Assembly (NCBI GenBank): GCA_965197865.1
Contig: CBDANZ010000005.1
Coordinates: forward strand, 372,001-436,000
Direction of reading: 5' to 3'
Length of the DNA stretch: 64,000 nucleotides
Source: CBDANZ01 sp965197865
Lineage (GTDB): Bacteria; Acidobacteriota; Vicinamibacteria; Vicinamibacterales; CAVVIG01
A program made the translations under genes and the position numbers. The notes beneath the pieces were generated by a model. It saw nothing but the letters and a program-made list of their open reading frames with translations. It was not told the origin of the DNA and ran no database searches. Below are positions 45,943 through 55,048 of the stretch, piece after piece (the first letter of the stretch is position 1; each line of letters begins with the position of its first letter).

Positions 45943-46761
45943 GTGTCTTTGGGTGTCGTGATCAAGGGACCAGAGGGGGTCGTGCTGGCCGGGGACAGTC
46001 GAGTCACCCTTACGTCGCTGTTGCCGGACCAAACGCCGATTCACGTAAATTTCGACAACGCCACAAAAGTACTGCAGTTTACTCCTCCGAATAACTTCGT
46101 CGGCGTCGTGACCTACGGTCAGGCTGTGATAGGACCCCGTACGGCCAGCAGCTACATTCCAGAGTTCGAGCTTAAACTAAGGAATGAGTCAGATCCTATG
46201 CGACGACTTTCGGTCCAGGATTTTGCTGAGAGACTGAGTAGCTTTTTTCTGAAGACGTGGGAAGCGGCTATGCGGTCAGATTACAGCGGTCCGCCGATGG
46301 TGTTCGTGGTTGCGGGATATGACCAAGATGCGGCACACGGGCGCGTGTTCTTGTTCAACGTACCAGGCTCTCCGATACCCGAACCTCGCAACGCCGGAGA
46401 CAATAACTTCGGAATGACCTGGGGGGGACAGATGGACGTCGTCACCAGGCTGATCAAAGGGTTTGATGTCAATCTCGTGCCGATACTGGCCGCCAGCCTA
46501 GATAAGGACCCATCAGTAATAGCGAATGCGCTTGAGGAATCTAGGAAGTACGTGGAGCTCAAGATTCCATACAACGTGCTACCACTACAGGACTGTATTG
46601 ATCTGTCGATCTTCTTGATACGGACGACGATCGCCGCACAGAGGTTGGGAGTTATGGTGCGCGGTGTCGGTGGTCAGATAGAGGTGGCAACCATTACGCG
46701 TACTACACCACTGACGTTCATCCAGAAGAAGCAGCTTGTTGGAGAGGGACCGAGGCTATGA
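45943..46761 (+). CDS. Proteasome-like Ntn-hydrolase
   Basis: GTG 45943 follows AGGGGGGA and gives MSLGVVIKGPEGVVLAGDSRV, the proteasome beta/Anbu start. If Met is removed, Ser is residue 1 and Asp is exactly residue 17 (GDSR), as in proteasome subunits. The lysine in NATKVLQF would be residue 41, an eight-residue longer spacing than Lys33. The 272-residue chain has more typical strands (FVGVVTYGQAVIGPR, MVFVVAGYDQDAAHGRVFLFN). The nucleophile is usually Thr, so Ser is noteworthy. Frames upstream of GTG lack similarity. It is coupled (ATGA) to a small acidic protein and then a RelE toxin. Confidence 0.75.
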   Translation: MSLGVVIKGPEGVVLAGDSRVTLTSLLPDQTPIHVNFDNATKVLQFTPPNNFVGVVTYGQAVIGPRTASSYIPEFELKLRNESDPMRRLSVQDFAERLSSFFLKTWEAAMRSDYSGPPMVFVVAGYDQDAAHGRVFLFNVPGSPIPEPRNAGDNNFGMTWGGQMDVVTRLIKGFDVNLVPILAASLDKDPSVIANALEESRKYVELKIPYNVLPLQDCIDLSIFLIRTTIAAQRLGVMVRGVGGQIEVATITRTTPLTFIQKKQLVGEGPRL

Positions 46762-47003
46762 ATTACGAAACTGAATCGACTAGTTCACTGTTGTGGCAGG
46801 ACGCTGGATGGCTGAAGGGCGATGTGCGACTTGAGGGTTTCTTGGTCGAGGTAGGCCCGACGCTGCCGGCGCCGCCCATGTTCGGGAAGACGGATGAGCT
46901 CGGACTGGCCCAACTTGAACAGGCCCAAGATGAAGAGGACGCGCAAGAAGCCGAACGCCGCTACCTGGCAAGCGGTGGCGTGGGATACAAGCGTTTTCGG
47001 TGA
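46758..47003 (+). CDS. Small acidic protein linked to the Ntn-hydrolase
   Basis: ATG 46758 overlaps the Ntn-hydrolase stop. The 81-residue product is acidic (ELGLAQLEQAQDEEDAQEAERRYLASGG) with a Pro-rich middle (VGPTLPAPPMFGK). No known family was recognised. It precedes RelE by 18 bases, so it might serve as its antitoxin or as a partner or substrate of the hydrolase. Both are inference. Confidence 0.6.
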   Translation: MNYETESTSSLLWQDAGWLKGDVRLEGFLVEVGPTLPAPPMFGKTDELGLAQLEQAQDEEDAQEAERRYLASGGVGYKRFR

Positions 47004-47021
47004 TCCAGGATCGCCGCTCGC

Positions 47022-47291
47022 GTGAAGCCTCCGCGAAAGTACGAGATTCTTCTTGATCCGGCTGCTAAGCGTGACCTTTCCCGCGTGCAGGGACGCGATC
47101 GCGCACGAATCTTTTCCCGTATTCGACAACTGGCTGACTCACCGAGACCAACGGGCGCAGCCAAGCTGAAAGCGACAAGCGCCTACCGAATTCGCATCGG
47201 TGTCTGGCGGGTCATCTACCTAGTCGATGATTCCACTGAGCGGGTGATCATCGGCCGGGTGAAGCGGCGAAACGAACAAACATACAGGTAA
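47022..47291 (+). CDS. RelE/ParE-family toxin
   Basis: The 89-residue protein has the RelE pattern: YEILLDPAAKRDLSRVQGRDRARIFSRIRQLADSPRP, GAAKLKATSAYRIRIGVWRVIYLVDD, and a C-terminal IGRVKRRNEQTY. RelE toxins cut mRNA on the ribosome. The usual antitoxin family is not seen before it. A short frame just after it is truncated by an IS. Confidence 0.88.
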   Translation: MKPPRKYEILLDPAAKRDLSRVQGRDRARIFSRIRQLADSPRPTGAAKLKATSAYRIRIGVWRVIYLVDDSTERVIIGRVKRRNEQTYR

Positions 47292-47310
47292 CTTCTGCAG
47301 GGAGTTTGCG

Positions 47311-47419
47311 GTGCTCCAGAACCAGGAAGCGTACGCCACTATCGGCAGGAACATTGAGCGCCTCGGAGACCGGCTCGGTGCCAAGCTCGACGTGCTGGCC
47401 GGTGCTTCCGTCATCAAGT
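47311..47419 (+). pseudogene. Truncated frame after RelE
   Basis: GTG 47311 begins VLQNQEAYATIGRNIERLGD and continues RLGAKLDVLAGASVIK before the sequence enters the transposase gene on the other strand. Its place, 19 bases after RelE, would suit an antitoxin or related protein. The rest was lost to the IS. Confidence 0.4.
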
Positions 47420-47423
47420 GTTG

Positions 47424-48491
47424 TTACGCCGCGACCGGCATGTACATGATGGCAGCAGACGCCGTCCTGCGCGAGTCAGCGAACGCCAGCACGTCGCTCA
47501 GCCACGAGACTACCCGCCGCAGAAACACGAAGATGTCCCGAAGGGTCAGCCGCCGCGAGGCAAGCCCCGCCTGCATCGCAGGAGTCCGCGTCTCGCGTCC
47601 GAACTTCAGCGCCCCATGCGGTCGAACAAAGTTGTAGTAGCAGCGCAGCAGCTCGAGATGCGCCTCGAGCGTGTCGGTCGCGCGCGCATGGGAGAGCGTC
47701 CGCCTTGACAGGTAGGCCGAACGCTGCCGGATGGTCAGATTCAACCGTTCGATGAACGACGTGTTCACGGTCGACGAATCCTCCGAGTGCGTGAGTGCCT
47801 CGTCGAACCGCCAGGCGGCGCCGATCACCGCCCGTCGGTCGACCCGCACCACGCGATCATGGCGGCGGGTCTTGATCGCCTGGGCGTAGAGCGCCGCGGG
47901 ACCGAAGACCCGACGAATAACCGTCCCGTAGAACTTGAAGCCGTCGGTGACGATCAAGAGCCCGGTGACGAACGTCATCCGCGACGCGACGTCGCGAACC
48001 AGCGCCGGGGTGTTCCGGTAGCTGCGTCGCCCGACGACGGTCGACGTCCAGAGACGCGACCAGACCTCAATCGCCGCGAACACCCACGCCGGCCGCCTCT
48101 TCCCCCCCGTGAACGAGCGGATCTCGTCGGCTTGCAGCTCTGTGGCGACGAAGCCGGTGGTCCTGCTGCGGCTAAATTGGCGACACACGGCAGCGGCCCG
48201 CTCGAGCCAGCGGGCGACGGTGTTCCAGGCCAGCCGTTCAACCCGCGCGATCGCGGAGATATTGACGCCCTCGACGCGCAGCGTGACGACCGTGTCGAAC
48301 GTTGCTCTACGGTGCTGGAGACGGTAGTAGGGGGTGCCTTTCGTCGTCGAAAACGTCTGTCCGCACCGGATGCACCTGTAGCGACACCGTTTTCCGGCCG
48401 TGGTTCTGTAGAATCCGTAGCGGATAATGTGTCTGGACGCGACGTTTCCGTGCAACGAGCACGTGGGATTGAGACAGCCGGGTTTCTTCAC
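47424..48491 (-). CDS. IS1-like transposase with zinc ribbon
   Basis: The 355-residue protein has N-terminal zinc-ribbon cysteines (CLNPTCSLHG, CRYRCIRCGQTFSTTKGTPYY), an HTH (GVNISAIARVERLAWNTVARWL), and a DDE-like core with Asp in LQADEIRSFTGGK and DGFKFYG. The late Glu lies in NTSFIERLNLTIRQR. It resembles IS1 and related transposases but is longer. It interrupts the small frame downstream of RelE. Confidence 0.8.
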   Translation of the reverse strand: MKKPGCLNPTCSLHGNVASRHIIRYGFYRTTAGKRCRYRCIRCGQTFSTTKGTPYYRLQHRRATFDTVVTLRVEGVNISAIARVERLAWNTVARWLERAAAVCRQFSRSRTTGFVATELQADEIRSFTGGKRRPAWVFAAIEVWSRLWTSTVVGRRSYRNTPALVRDVASRMTFVTGLLIVTDGFKFYGTVIRRVFGPAALYAQAIKTRRHDRVVRVDRRAVIGAAWRFDEALTHSEDSSTVNTSFIERLNLTIRQRSAYLSRRTLSHARATDTLEAHLELLRCYYNFVRPHGALKFGRETRTPAMQAGLASRRLTLRDIFVFLRRVVSWLSDVLAFADSRRTASAAIMYMPVAA

Positions 48492-48981
48492 GGTGCGTGG
48501 GCCTCGTCGACGAGAGAACTGCGACTCTTAAATGACGGCCCAAACTCTAGCATGTAGGTAGGTTAGGGACTGGACGCCAACAGTTGATTGCGGAAGCACC
48601 ATCCGGAGAAGAACTGCAGGCTCCCGGAAAAGTCAGGCCCACACTAGACGGCGGAATCGCGAGGGCCGGCCAGTTCCAAGGGGCTGAACAGTCAGCGAGG
48701 GTTCGGCGCAGCGGTAGAACCTCGGCGAAAGTCGAGGCCACGTTCCACGGGGTTTCATGGTTCGTCGCCCTGTAAGTGCCAGCGCCTCAGCACCTTGCGG
48801 TGTGACAGGCTGCCGCCGAGCAGGCCCCCACCCAAGAGCGGGGCCCGCGCAGGCGGCCATCGACTGAGCGACAGACGACTTCACCGCTGGTTAGGCGGCA
48901 CGAGCACATCCGCAGCCTCTTCCCACGGCGTGGCCGACCTGCTCAGGATTGAATTGTGCACACATTTGTGTGAGGAACCTA
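48492..48981. other. 490 bases without a recognisable gene
   Basis: No coding frame with motifs was seen. The segment lies between the IS1-like transposase and the DUF262 gene. GAGGAA near 48971 is probably the ribosome site of the latter. Confidence 0.5.
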
Positions 48982-50760
48982 GTGAAGACCCAAAAACAGT
49001 CATTGCGAAAGATCGTCCGAGTCCTGAACAACCCTGACGAGGATGGAGGCTTCTGGTTGCCTCATATCCAGCGGGCGTTTGTCTGGAACGAAGATCAGAT
49101 CTGCCGGCTCTTCGACTCGATTCTCCGCGAGTACCCCATCAGCACCCTGCTAATTTGGAAGACGAAGAGCCGCATTCGACTGCGGCGTTTCATCGACGAG
49201 TTTCGCTCGGAGTATCGCCAGAACCTGATTCCGTTTTTCGTAACGCCCGATGACTCGCGCAAGGCGCTCGTTCTTGACGGACAGCAGCGACTTCAGAGCC
49301 TGTTCGTCGGCCTGTGTGGAAGCTACGCTGGCCGTGAACTGTACTTCGACGTCCTTAGCGGCGAAGTCGCGGCGCCTGACGATGTTCGCTACAAGTTCCA
49401 GTTGCTGGACCCGTCGAAGGCGGCATTTCCGTGGGTCAAGTTCAAGAACATTGTCTTCAGCAAGAAGGACCCGTTCACGGCTGCTGGCGAAGTCATCGCG
49501 TTAGCCTCCGGCCAGGCATCTGAGCAGGACTGCGCTAGGATCGGTCACAACGTAGGTTTGGTGTTCAGGACATTCCACAGCGACGAGGGAATCGGATACC
49601 AGGAACTCGATAGCATCGAGAACCCCGAGCTTTACACCGAAGACGATGTTGTCGAGGTATTCATCAGGGCGAACTCAGGCGGCACGAAACTCGGCAAGTC
49701 TGATTTGTTGTTCTCACTCCTGGCTACGGGGTGGAATACTGCGACAGAAGAGCTCGAGGCTCTCCTCGAATCCCTGAACACATACGGATTCGATTTCACA
49801 CGCGACTTCGTTCTGAAGACGTGCTTGTCCCTGTTCGAGCAGGGCGCTCGGTACGAGGTGCCAAAGTTCCGCCGGCTGGAGATTCGTGCCACGATTGAGA
49901 AACACTGGGACGATGTCAGCGCAGCGATGCAGGATGTCCTGGACTTTGTGCGCGGGCACACGTTCATCAAGTGTGACAAGGCTCTGCCCTCATACAACGT
50001 TCTCATTCCGCTGATCTACCTGCGGTACCACTATCTCAAGGAGTTCAAGACAGCGAAGGGCATCGACCAGTACATTGTTCGCGCATCCCTTGCGGGAGCG
50101 TTTAGCGGCCAGCCGGATCAACTAATCGATAAGCTGACGGTACATATCAAGAAGATGGGCGGCTTTGACCTCCAAGAAGCCTTCGGAGTCATCCGATCAC
50201 AAGGGCGAAGTCTAGAATTGACTGAATCGCGGCTGTGGCAACTTGGCTACGGTTCGGACACGGTTCACCTGCTGTTGAATGTCTGGTACCGCGATGCGGA
50301 CAGCGCCTACACGCCCTCATACCCTAACAATCTCCCGCAGATCGATCACGTGTTTCCGCAGAGCCTGCTTCGGAAGATGAAGGCGCAGAATCCCAATACC
50401 GGCAGGATGGACGTCTTGCGCTACCGTGAAGCGGAGCGCAATCAGTTGGCTAATTGTATGTTGCTTACCGCGCAGGAAAACGGAGCTGGAGGCAAGGGGA
50501 ACACGCCGCCGGACGTGTGGTTTGCCGACAAGACTTCCGATTACTTGTCGAAGCACCTAATCCCCGCTGACCCGAGCCTCTGGACGCTGGATCGCTTTGA
50601 AGACTTCCTGGCGGAGCGGAAGGTGCTGATTCTGGCCAAGATGCGCGGTCTGAAGTTGATTGCGCCAGAGGCCCAAGCGGATGCTCCCGTCACCGAGATG
50701 CCCGCGCCGACATCGGCAGGGGCGTTCACGACGATGCCGCAGGCCTCGGTGGACAGCTGA
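48982..50760 (+). CDS. DUF262/DUF1524 protein (GmrSD-like nuclease)
   Basis: GTG 48982 follows GAGGAA and starts MKTQKQSLRKIVRVL. The N-terminal DUF262 (ParB-like) domain shows LPHIQRAFVWNEDQICRLFDSIL and the conserved DGQQRLQSL. The C-terminal DUF1524 HNH-type nuclease has QIDHVFPQSLLRKM and NQLANCMLLTAQEN. The chain has 592 residues. This architecture is that of GmrSD, which cuts glucosylated or otherwise modified phage DNA, so antiviral defence is likely. The last few residues (QASVDS) come from the end of an adjacent IS21 element. Confidence 0.88.
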   Translation: MKTQKQSLRKIVRVLNNPDEDGGFWLPHIQRAFVWNEDQICRLFDSILREYPISTLLIWKTKSRIRLRRFIDEFRSEYRQNLIPFFVTPDDSRKALVLDGQQRLQSLFVGLCGSYAGRELYFDVLSGEVAAPDDVRYKFQLLDPSKAAFPWVKFKNIVFSKKDPFTAAGEVIALASGQASEQDCARIGHNVGLVFRTFHSDEGIGYQELDSIENPELYTEDDVVEVFIRANSGGTKLGKSDLLFSLLATGWNTATEELEALLESLNTYGFDFTRDFVLKTCLSLFEQGARYEVPKFRRLEIRATIEKHWDDVSAAMQDVLDFVRGHTFIKCDKALPSYNVLIPLIYLRYHYLKEFKTAKGIDQYIVRASLAGAFSGQPDQLIDKLTVHIKKMGGFDLQEAFGVIRSQGRSLELTESRLWQLGYGSDTVHLLLNVWYRDADSAYTPSYPNNLPQIDHVFPQSLLRKMKAQNPNTGRMDVLRYREAERNQLANCMLLTAQENGAGGKGNTPPDVWFADKTSDYLSKHLIPADPSLWTLDRFEDFLAERKVLILAKMRGLKLIAPEAQADAPVTEMPAPTSAGAFTTMPQASVDS

Positions 50761-50825
50761 AAACCGGCGATTAATCGACAGGGCAAAACCGGCAATTTCC
50801 GCCGGCTGACCGAGACAGGTGAGTT

Positions 50826-51587
50826 CTACTTCGTCGCGTCCTCGGTGCGCAAGTCGGTGTGGATCTTCGTGCGCCAGCTCCGAGGCCCGCACTTGAGCAC
50901 GTGGGCGTGGTGCAGCAAGCGATCGAGGAGCGCGGTGGCCGCCGCCGTATCGCCGAGCAGCTTCCCCCAGTCATCGACGGGGCGGTTGGACGTCAGGAGC
51001 GTCGACGCCCGTTCGTAGCAGCGCATGATCACTTCCAGCAAGTCCTCCACCGCGGTGTGCGGGAGCTTCCGCATGCCGAGGTCGTCGATGATGAGCAGCG
51101 GGACGGCGGTCAGGTCCGCGAAGAAGGCCTTGCGCGTGCCGTCGAGCGTCGCATCCGCCAGCTCCTCGAGCAGGGAGTGGGCTTCGCGATAGAGCACGCG
51201 GTGCCCCTGGTGGATCGCGGCCCGGCCGATCGCCTGCGCGAGATGACTCTTGCCGGTGCCGGGCGGGCCCAGGAAGAGGACGTCCTCGCGCTGCAGAATG
51301 AAGCGCCCGGTGGCGAGTTCGTGGATGAGGGCGCGATTCATCTTTTTGTTGAAGTCCAAGTCAAAGGTGTCGAGCGAGCGATCGGCATCGCGGAAGCGCG
51401 CCTGCTGGAGCCGTCGTGTGATGAGGCGGTCCTGTCGGCGGACGAGTTCATCGCCGACCAGGGCCGACACCAGGTCGATGGGGGTCTGCTTCTCGGATTG
51501 GGCCTGGCGCAAGCGCGCCTCAAGGACGTCGGCCATGCCGGAGAGGCGGAGCTTGCGGAGCGCGTGATCGAGTTCGATGAGATTCAT
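50826..51587 (-). CDS. istB: IS21 helper ATPase IstB
   Basis: The DnaA/DnaC-like AAA+ ATPase has 253 residues, with Walker A LGPPGTGKSHLA, Walker B LLIIDDLGM and sensor LLTSNRPVDDWGKLLGD. It assembles on target DNA and stimulates IstA. It overlaps the istA stop (ATGA). It is intact. Confidence 0.92.
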   Translation of the reverse strand: MNLIELDHALRKLRLSGMADVLEARLRQAQSEKQTPIDLVSALVGDELVRRQDRLITRRLQQARFRDADRSLDTFDLDFNKKMNRALIHELATGRFILQREDVLFLGPPGTGKSHLAQAIGRAAIHQGHRVLYREAHSLLEELADATLDGTRKAFFADLTAVPLLIIDDLGMRKLPHTAVEDLLEVIMRCYERASTLLTSNRPVDDWGKLLGDTAAATALLDRLLHHAHVLKCGPRSWRTKIHTDLRTEDATK

Positions 51588-53158
51588 GCGGGGTCTCCTG
51601 TCTGGCGATCGATGAGATCGCGATAGAGCGTGAGCTGACGAATGAGCGGGTCGACCTGCCGGAGCGTGAGCGGCGCCGGCGGGTGCCGTTCGAGATAGCG
51701 GCGCAAGAAGCGATACGTTGGCACCTGGAGTTCCAGCGCCGCCTTGGCGGCGTCATCGGCCGCCGCGGCGCCGTACTTCTTGGCCAAGGCCAGCACACCG
51801 AGGATGCGGCGTACACCGGCCGCGCCGTCGTGATCGTGGATGTGGGCGCAGACGGTGTGGAGATGCGCGCCGGCGTGCTGGGCGCGCGCGAGCAGCGCGA
51901 GCGTCGGCCGCGGTGTCCGCGCGGGGCGGTCGGCGTCCTCGATGCGATGCCAGCCGCGCGGGGCCCGGACATGCTCGCGCAGGAGCTGACCCGTCGACGG
52001 CGCCAGCAGACGGACGTGCAGGTCCGTCCATTGCACCTGGACGCGCTGGCCGATCCAGCCGGGCGGCGCGGAGTCGTACGCGGCCTCGACTTCCACGCAG
52101 CCGTCGAGATGGACGGTGCGCCCCCCGAAGCGGTAGTACCGAAACGGCTCGACGGGCAGTGGCCCGAGCACCGGCCGTTCCTCGGCAAACATCGCAGCCA
52201 CTTGCCGCTTCGTGGTGCCGTGGATGCGCGTGTCGGCCCAGTGCGCCTCCCAGCGATCCAGATGGGCTTGCGCCTGCTCCAAGCGCTCGAAGCGCAGTCC
52301 GTGCAGCGGCGTGCGTTGCGTGTGGCCAATGCTCGATTCGACTTTGCCTTTGCGATCCGGATCGCGCACGCGACATGGGAGGCCGACGACCCCATCGTGC
52401 GCGAGCACGTCGCGATAGACGGGATTGAGCGCCGCGTCGTAGACGTCAGGCGTGAGCACGCCTTCTTTGAGATTGTCGAGGACGACGAGGCGCGTCGTGC
52501 CGCCCAGCCGGCGAAACGCCCGCTCGTGGAGCTCGGCCCACGTCTGCGCGCTCGAGTGCCAGACGAGCAGGCGCACCGCTTTGCGCGAGTAGCCGAGCGT
52601 CAGGACGAAGAGCCGCGTGCGTCGGTACTTGGCCGTCTGCGGATGACGGACCATCGGGCCGTCGCCGTAGTCGACCTGCGCTTCTTCACCCGGTGCCGTC
52701 GTGATGACGACGCGCGCTTCGACGGGCGTGCGGCCGCGCAGCTGGCGGACGAAGCGACGGACGCTGGCGTAGCGAGCGGTGAAACCCTCCTCCACGAGGT
52801 CCTGCCAGATCGCCATCGTGTTGCGCCCCAGTTTCAGGGCTGCTTCGATCTGCTCGCGGTGCGGCGCACACGCGCTCGCCGACGGCGCGCGACTCGGCGG
52901 AGAGTCGGTGGACACCTCCGGCTTGGAAATTGCCGGTTTTGCGGGTGGGTCGGTGGACACCTCCCCGGAAATGGCCGGTTTTGCCGCCCCTTCGCCCGGG
53001 CGGCCACGGCCCCGCACCGACAGCCCCGCCCCTCGCAGGTACCGCGTGGCCGTTTCGCGGCGGACGTCGGTCGCGTCCGCGATCCGGCTGACGGTCCAAC
53101 CCAAACGGCCCAGGGCCAGAATCTGCTGCTGCTTCTCGTAGTCCAAGACGTTGCTCAT
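51584..53158 (-). CDS. istA: IS21 transposase IstA
   Basis: The 524-residue transposase has an N-terminal HTH (ILALGRLGWTVSRIADATDVRRETATRYL), a Pro/Ser linker carrying repeated AKPAIS words, and the DDE core: GEEAQVDYGDGPM (Asp), LVVLDNLKEGVL (Asp) and KGKVESSIGHTQ (Glu). It is complete. Confidence 0.9.
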   Translation of the reverse strand: MSNVLDYEKQQQILALGRLGWTVSRIADATDVRRETATRYLRGAGLSVRGRGRPGEGAAKPAISGEVSTDPPAKPAISKPEVSTDSPPSRAPSASACAPHREQIEAALKLGRNTMAIWQDLVEEGFTARYASVRRFVRQLRGRTPVEARVVITTAPGEEAQVDYGDGPMVRHPQTAKYRRTRLFVLTLGYSRKAVRLLVWHSSAQTWAELHERAFRRLGGTTRLVVLDNLKEGVLTPDVYDAALNPVYRDVLAHDGVVGLPCRVRDPDRKGKVESSIGHTQRTPLHGLRFERLEQAQAHLDRWEAHWADTRIHGTTKRQVAAMFAEERPVLGPLPVEPFRYYRFGGRTVHLDGCVEVEAAYDSAPPGWIGQRVQVQWTDLHVRLLAPSTGQLLREHVRAPRGWHRIEDADRPARTPRPTLALLARAQHAGAHLHTVCAHIHDHDGAAGVRRILGVLALAKKYGAAAADDAAKAALELQVPTYRFLRRYLERHPPAPLTLRQVDPLIRQLTLYRDLIDRQTGDPA

Positions 53159-53268
53159 CCGGACGAGGGACTACAGTCCCATCGCCCTCGTCAACGTCTC
53201 GGCCGCCGTCAGCTAATTGCCGGTTTTGAGGTGTCGATTCATTGCCGGTTTTGGGTGTCCACCGAGGC

Positions 53269-53539
53269 AGGCAGAGTGAAGGAAACCGGTCACGCTTTGG
53301 GACATTCCTCTCCGGAACACCACGTGATATGCACGATCCTGAACCAGATCTCCGGCTCCGTGAGGCTGGACAACGGCGGTCGTGACGATGGTGCCCCGCA
53401 GCGCTGATCAGCGCGTGGTCGTCTCTGCGATCCACGATCTCAAGCCGTCCACATAGGGTCTTCAACGCCCTCGGACATCTGATTGCGAACGAGGGATGCG
53501 ATGAGGGGAATCGATTACATCTGAAGTTGTAAGATATTG
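53269..53539. other. Junction between IS21 and an IS256 remnant
   Basis: No gene was found. A frame that leaves the IS21 end reads HALGHSSPEHHVICTILNQI without a known match. The region is probably debris. Confidence 0.4.
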
Positions 53540-53559
53540 CTCTCGTACGCCTGGACAAC

Positions 53560-54416
53560 CCGTGACCGGAGTGTGTGGCGGAACGAGCAAGAGCGCCATG
53601 CGCCGGCGACTCGTCGCCAAGACACGCGCCCAACTGGAAGCGTGGCCGTCGCAGCCGCTCGACGGCCTCGACCTGGTCGAGCTCGTCCTCGATGGCGTCC
53701 ACGTCGGGGAGCACGGCCTCATCGTGGCGCTGGGGATTGCGGCCGACGGCCAGAAACACGCGCTCGGCCTGTGGGAAGGCTCCACGGAGAATGCGCCCCT
53801 CTGCCAGTCGCTCCTCGCGAATCTGCAGAGCCGCGGGCTGCGGACGGACCGCAGCCTCCTGGGGATCCTCGAGGGCTCGAAAGCCTTGCGGAAAGCGGTG
53901 CGTGATCTCTTCGGCGCCGTCGCGCTCGTCCACCGCTGCCAGGTGCACAAGCTGCGCAACGTCCTCGATCACGTGCCGGAGCGCCAGCGGACCTGGGCGA
54001 AGGCGATCCTGCACCGCGCCTATCGCAGTGCCGACGTGGGCACGGCCCGTCGCCTGCTCACCGACCTCGCACGGCGACTCGAGACCGATCATCCCAGTGC
54101 GGCCGAGAGCGTCCGTGAAGGCCTCGATGAAACACTCACGGTGCTCGGACTCAATCTGCCCGACACCCTCCGGCGGTCGCTGACGACCACCACCGCGGCC
54201 GAGAGTCTGATCAGCCGTACTCGACACGTGAAACGGACCGTGACGCGCTGGCGCGGTGGGCAGATGGTGGTACGCGGGGTCGCCGCAGGCGTACTCGAAG
54301 CGGTCAAAGGCTTCCGTCGATTGAAGGGGCACAAGGCGATGCCGCAGCTCGTCGCGGCACTCCGTGCTCGCGATCAGCAGCTCGGACTCGCTGTGGCTGT
54401 GGAGAACGTCGCGTAG
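53560..54416 (+). pseudogene. IS256 (Mutator)-family transposase, N-terminus missing
   Basis: The frame starts in the middle of the family at VCGGTSKSAMRRRLVAKT and then has LVELVLDGVHVGEHGLIVALG (first Asp), LGLWEGSTENAPLC, LVHRCQVHKLRNVLDHVPE (CxxHK motif), TTAAESLISRTRHVKRTVTRW (Glu) and a normal C-terminus at 54416. About 100 N-terminal residues are absent. The CRISPR array begins 55 bases after its stop. Confidence 0.82.
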
Positions 54417-54471
54417 TCGTCAACCGAGCCGCCGCTGAATTTCAACAGCCGGCGGGACATCGCCTCTTCTT

Positions 54472-54797
54472 GTGCTCAACGCCTTTCGGCGACATTGATG
54501 AATGCACGATCCCGAGCAACGCATTCTGAATGCCGCGCGTGGGTGCTCAACGCCTTTCGGCGACATTGATGAATGCAGATTCACCGGAACGCAACTCTCG
54601 GAAGACAATCACGTGTGCTCAACGCCTTTCGGCGACATTGATGAATGCAGGCGAGCTGAACGACCTGGGCCTGGAACTGCTTCTCGGTGTGCTCAACGCC
54701 TTTCGGCGACATTGATGAATGCAGCGCTCCGGCCGCTGTTCTGGATTTGCTCGAGCCCGCTGTGCTCAACGCCTTTCGGCGACATTGATGAATGCAG
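54472..54797 (-). CRISPR. CRISPR array, five 36-base repeats and four spacers
   Basis: Repeats lie at 54472-54507, 54543-54578, 54615-54650, 54689-54724 and 54762-54797. The plus-strand unit begins GTGCTCAACGCC, has the short palindrome CGCCTTTCGGCG and ends GACATTGATGAATGCAG. All are identical except the last base of the leftmost one (C instead of G). Spacers are 35-38 bases. The altered repeat marks the leader-distal end, so the leader is on the cas2 side and transcription is probably to the left; the crRNA handle would then end TTGAGCAC (inference). Confidence 0.96.
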
Positions 54798-55048
54798 ACT
54801 GCGCCCCGCAAAGTCTGGCGACGCATGGTCTTCAGGCCCCCCTTTTCAAGCATGTGGGTAACGTAGGGTCGGCCGGACTCGATCGCCGAGTTCGGTGGCA
54901 GGCAAAAGGCCTTCATGTCGCTGACATCTGAGGCGATCATGTATCTCGAATCGGTTATCAACGAGCGCAAAGCCATAGGGCTCTTGGGCTTCCGACTGAA
55001 TCGACGGGGTTGGAAGGCCAACAGGCTGAGGAGCTTGATTCGCCGGAA
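54798..55048 (-). promoter_or_regulatory. Probable CRISPR leader
   Basis: These 250 bases between the array and cas2 have no supported gene. Leaders drive array transcription and direct spacer insertion. Assignment rests on the position next to the conserved repeat end and cas2. Confidence 0.5.

Larger units (their letters stand above)
50743..53268 (-). mobile_element. IS21-family element
   Basis: The ends share GCCTCGGTGGACA (50743-50755) and its complement TGTCCACCGAGGC (53256-53268). Internal copies of AAAACCGGC follow at both ends, as IS21 multiple end repeats do. istA and istB lie on the minus strand. No exact target duplication was recognised. Confidence 0.85.

Noticed and set aside
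48890..48896. GTTAGGC resembling an integron attC core
   Set aside because: No matching RYYYAAC partner or paired inner sites were found at the right distance, and no integron integrase is present.
54502..55021. Open frames on both strands across the CRISPR array
   Set aside because: Their translations consist of the repeat unit read again and again (for example AQRLSATLMNA); they are artefacts of repeat length.
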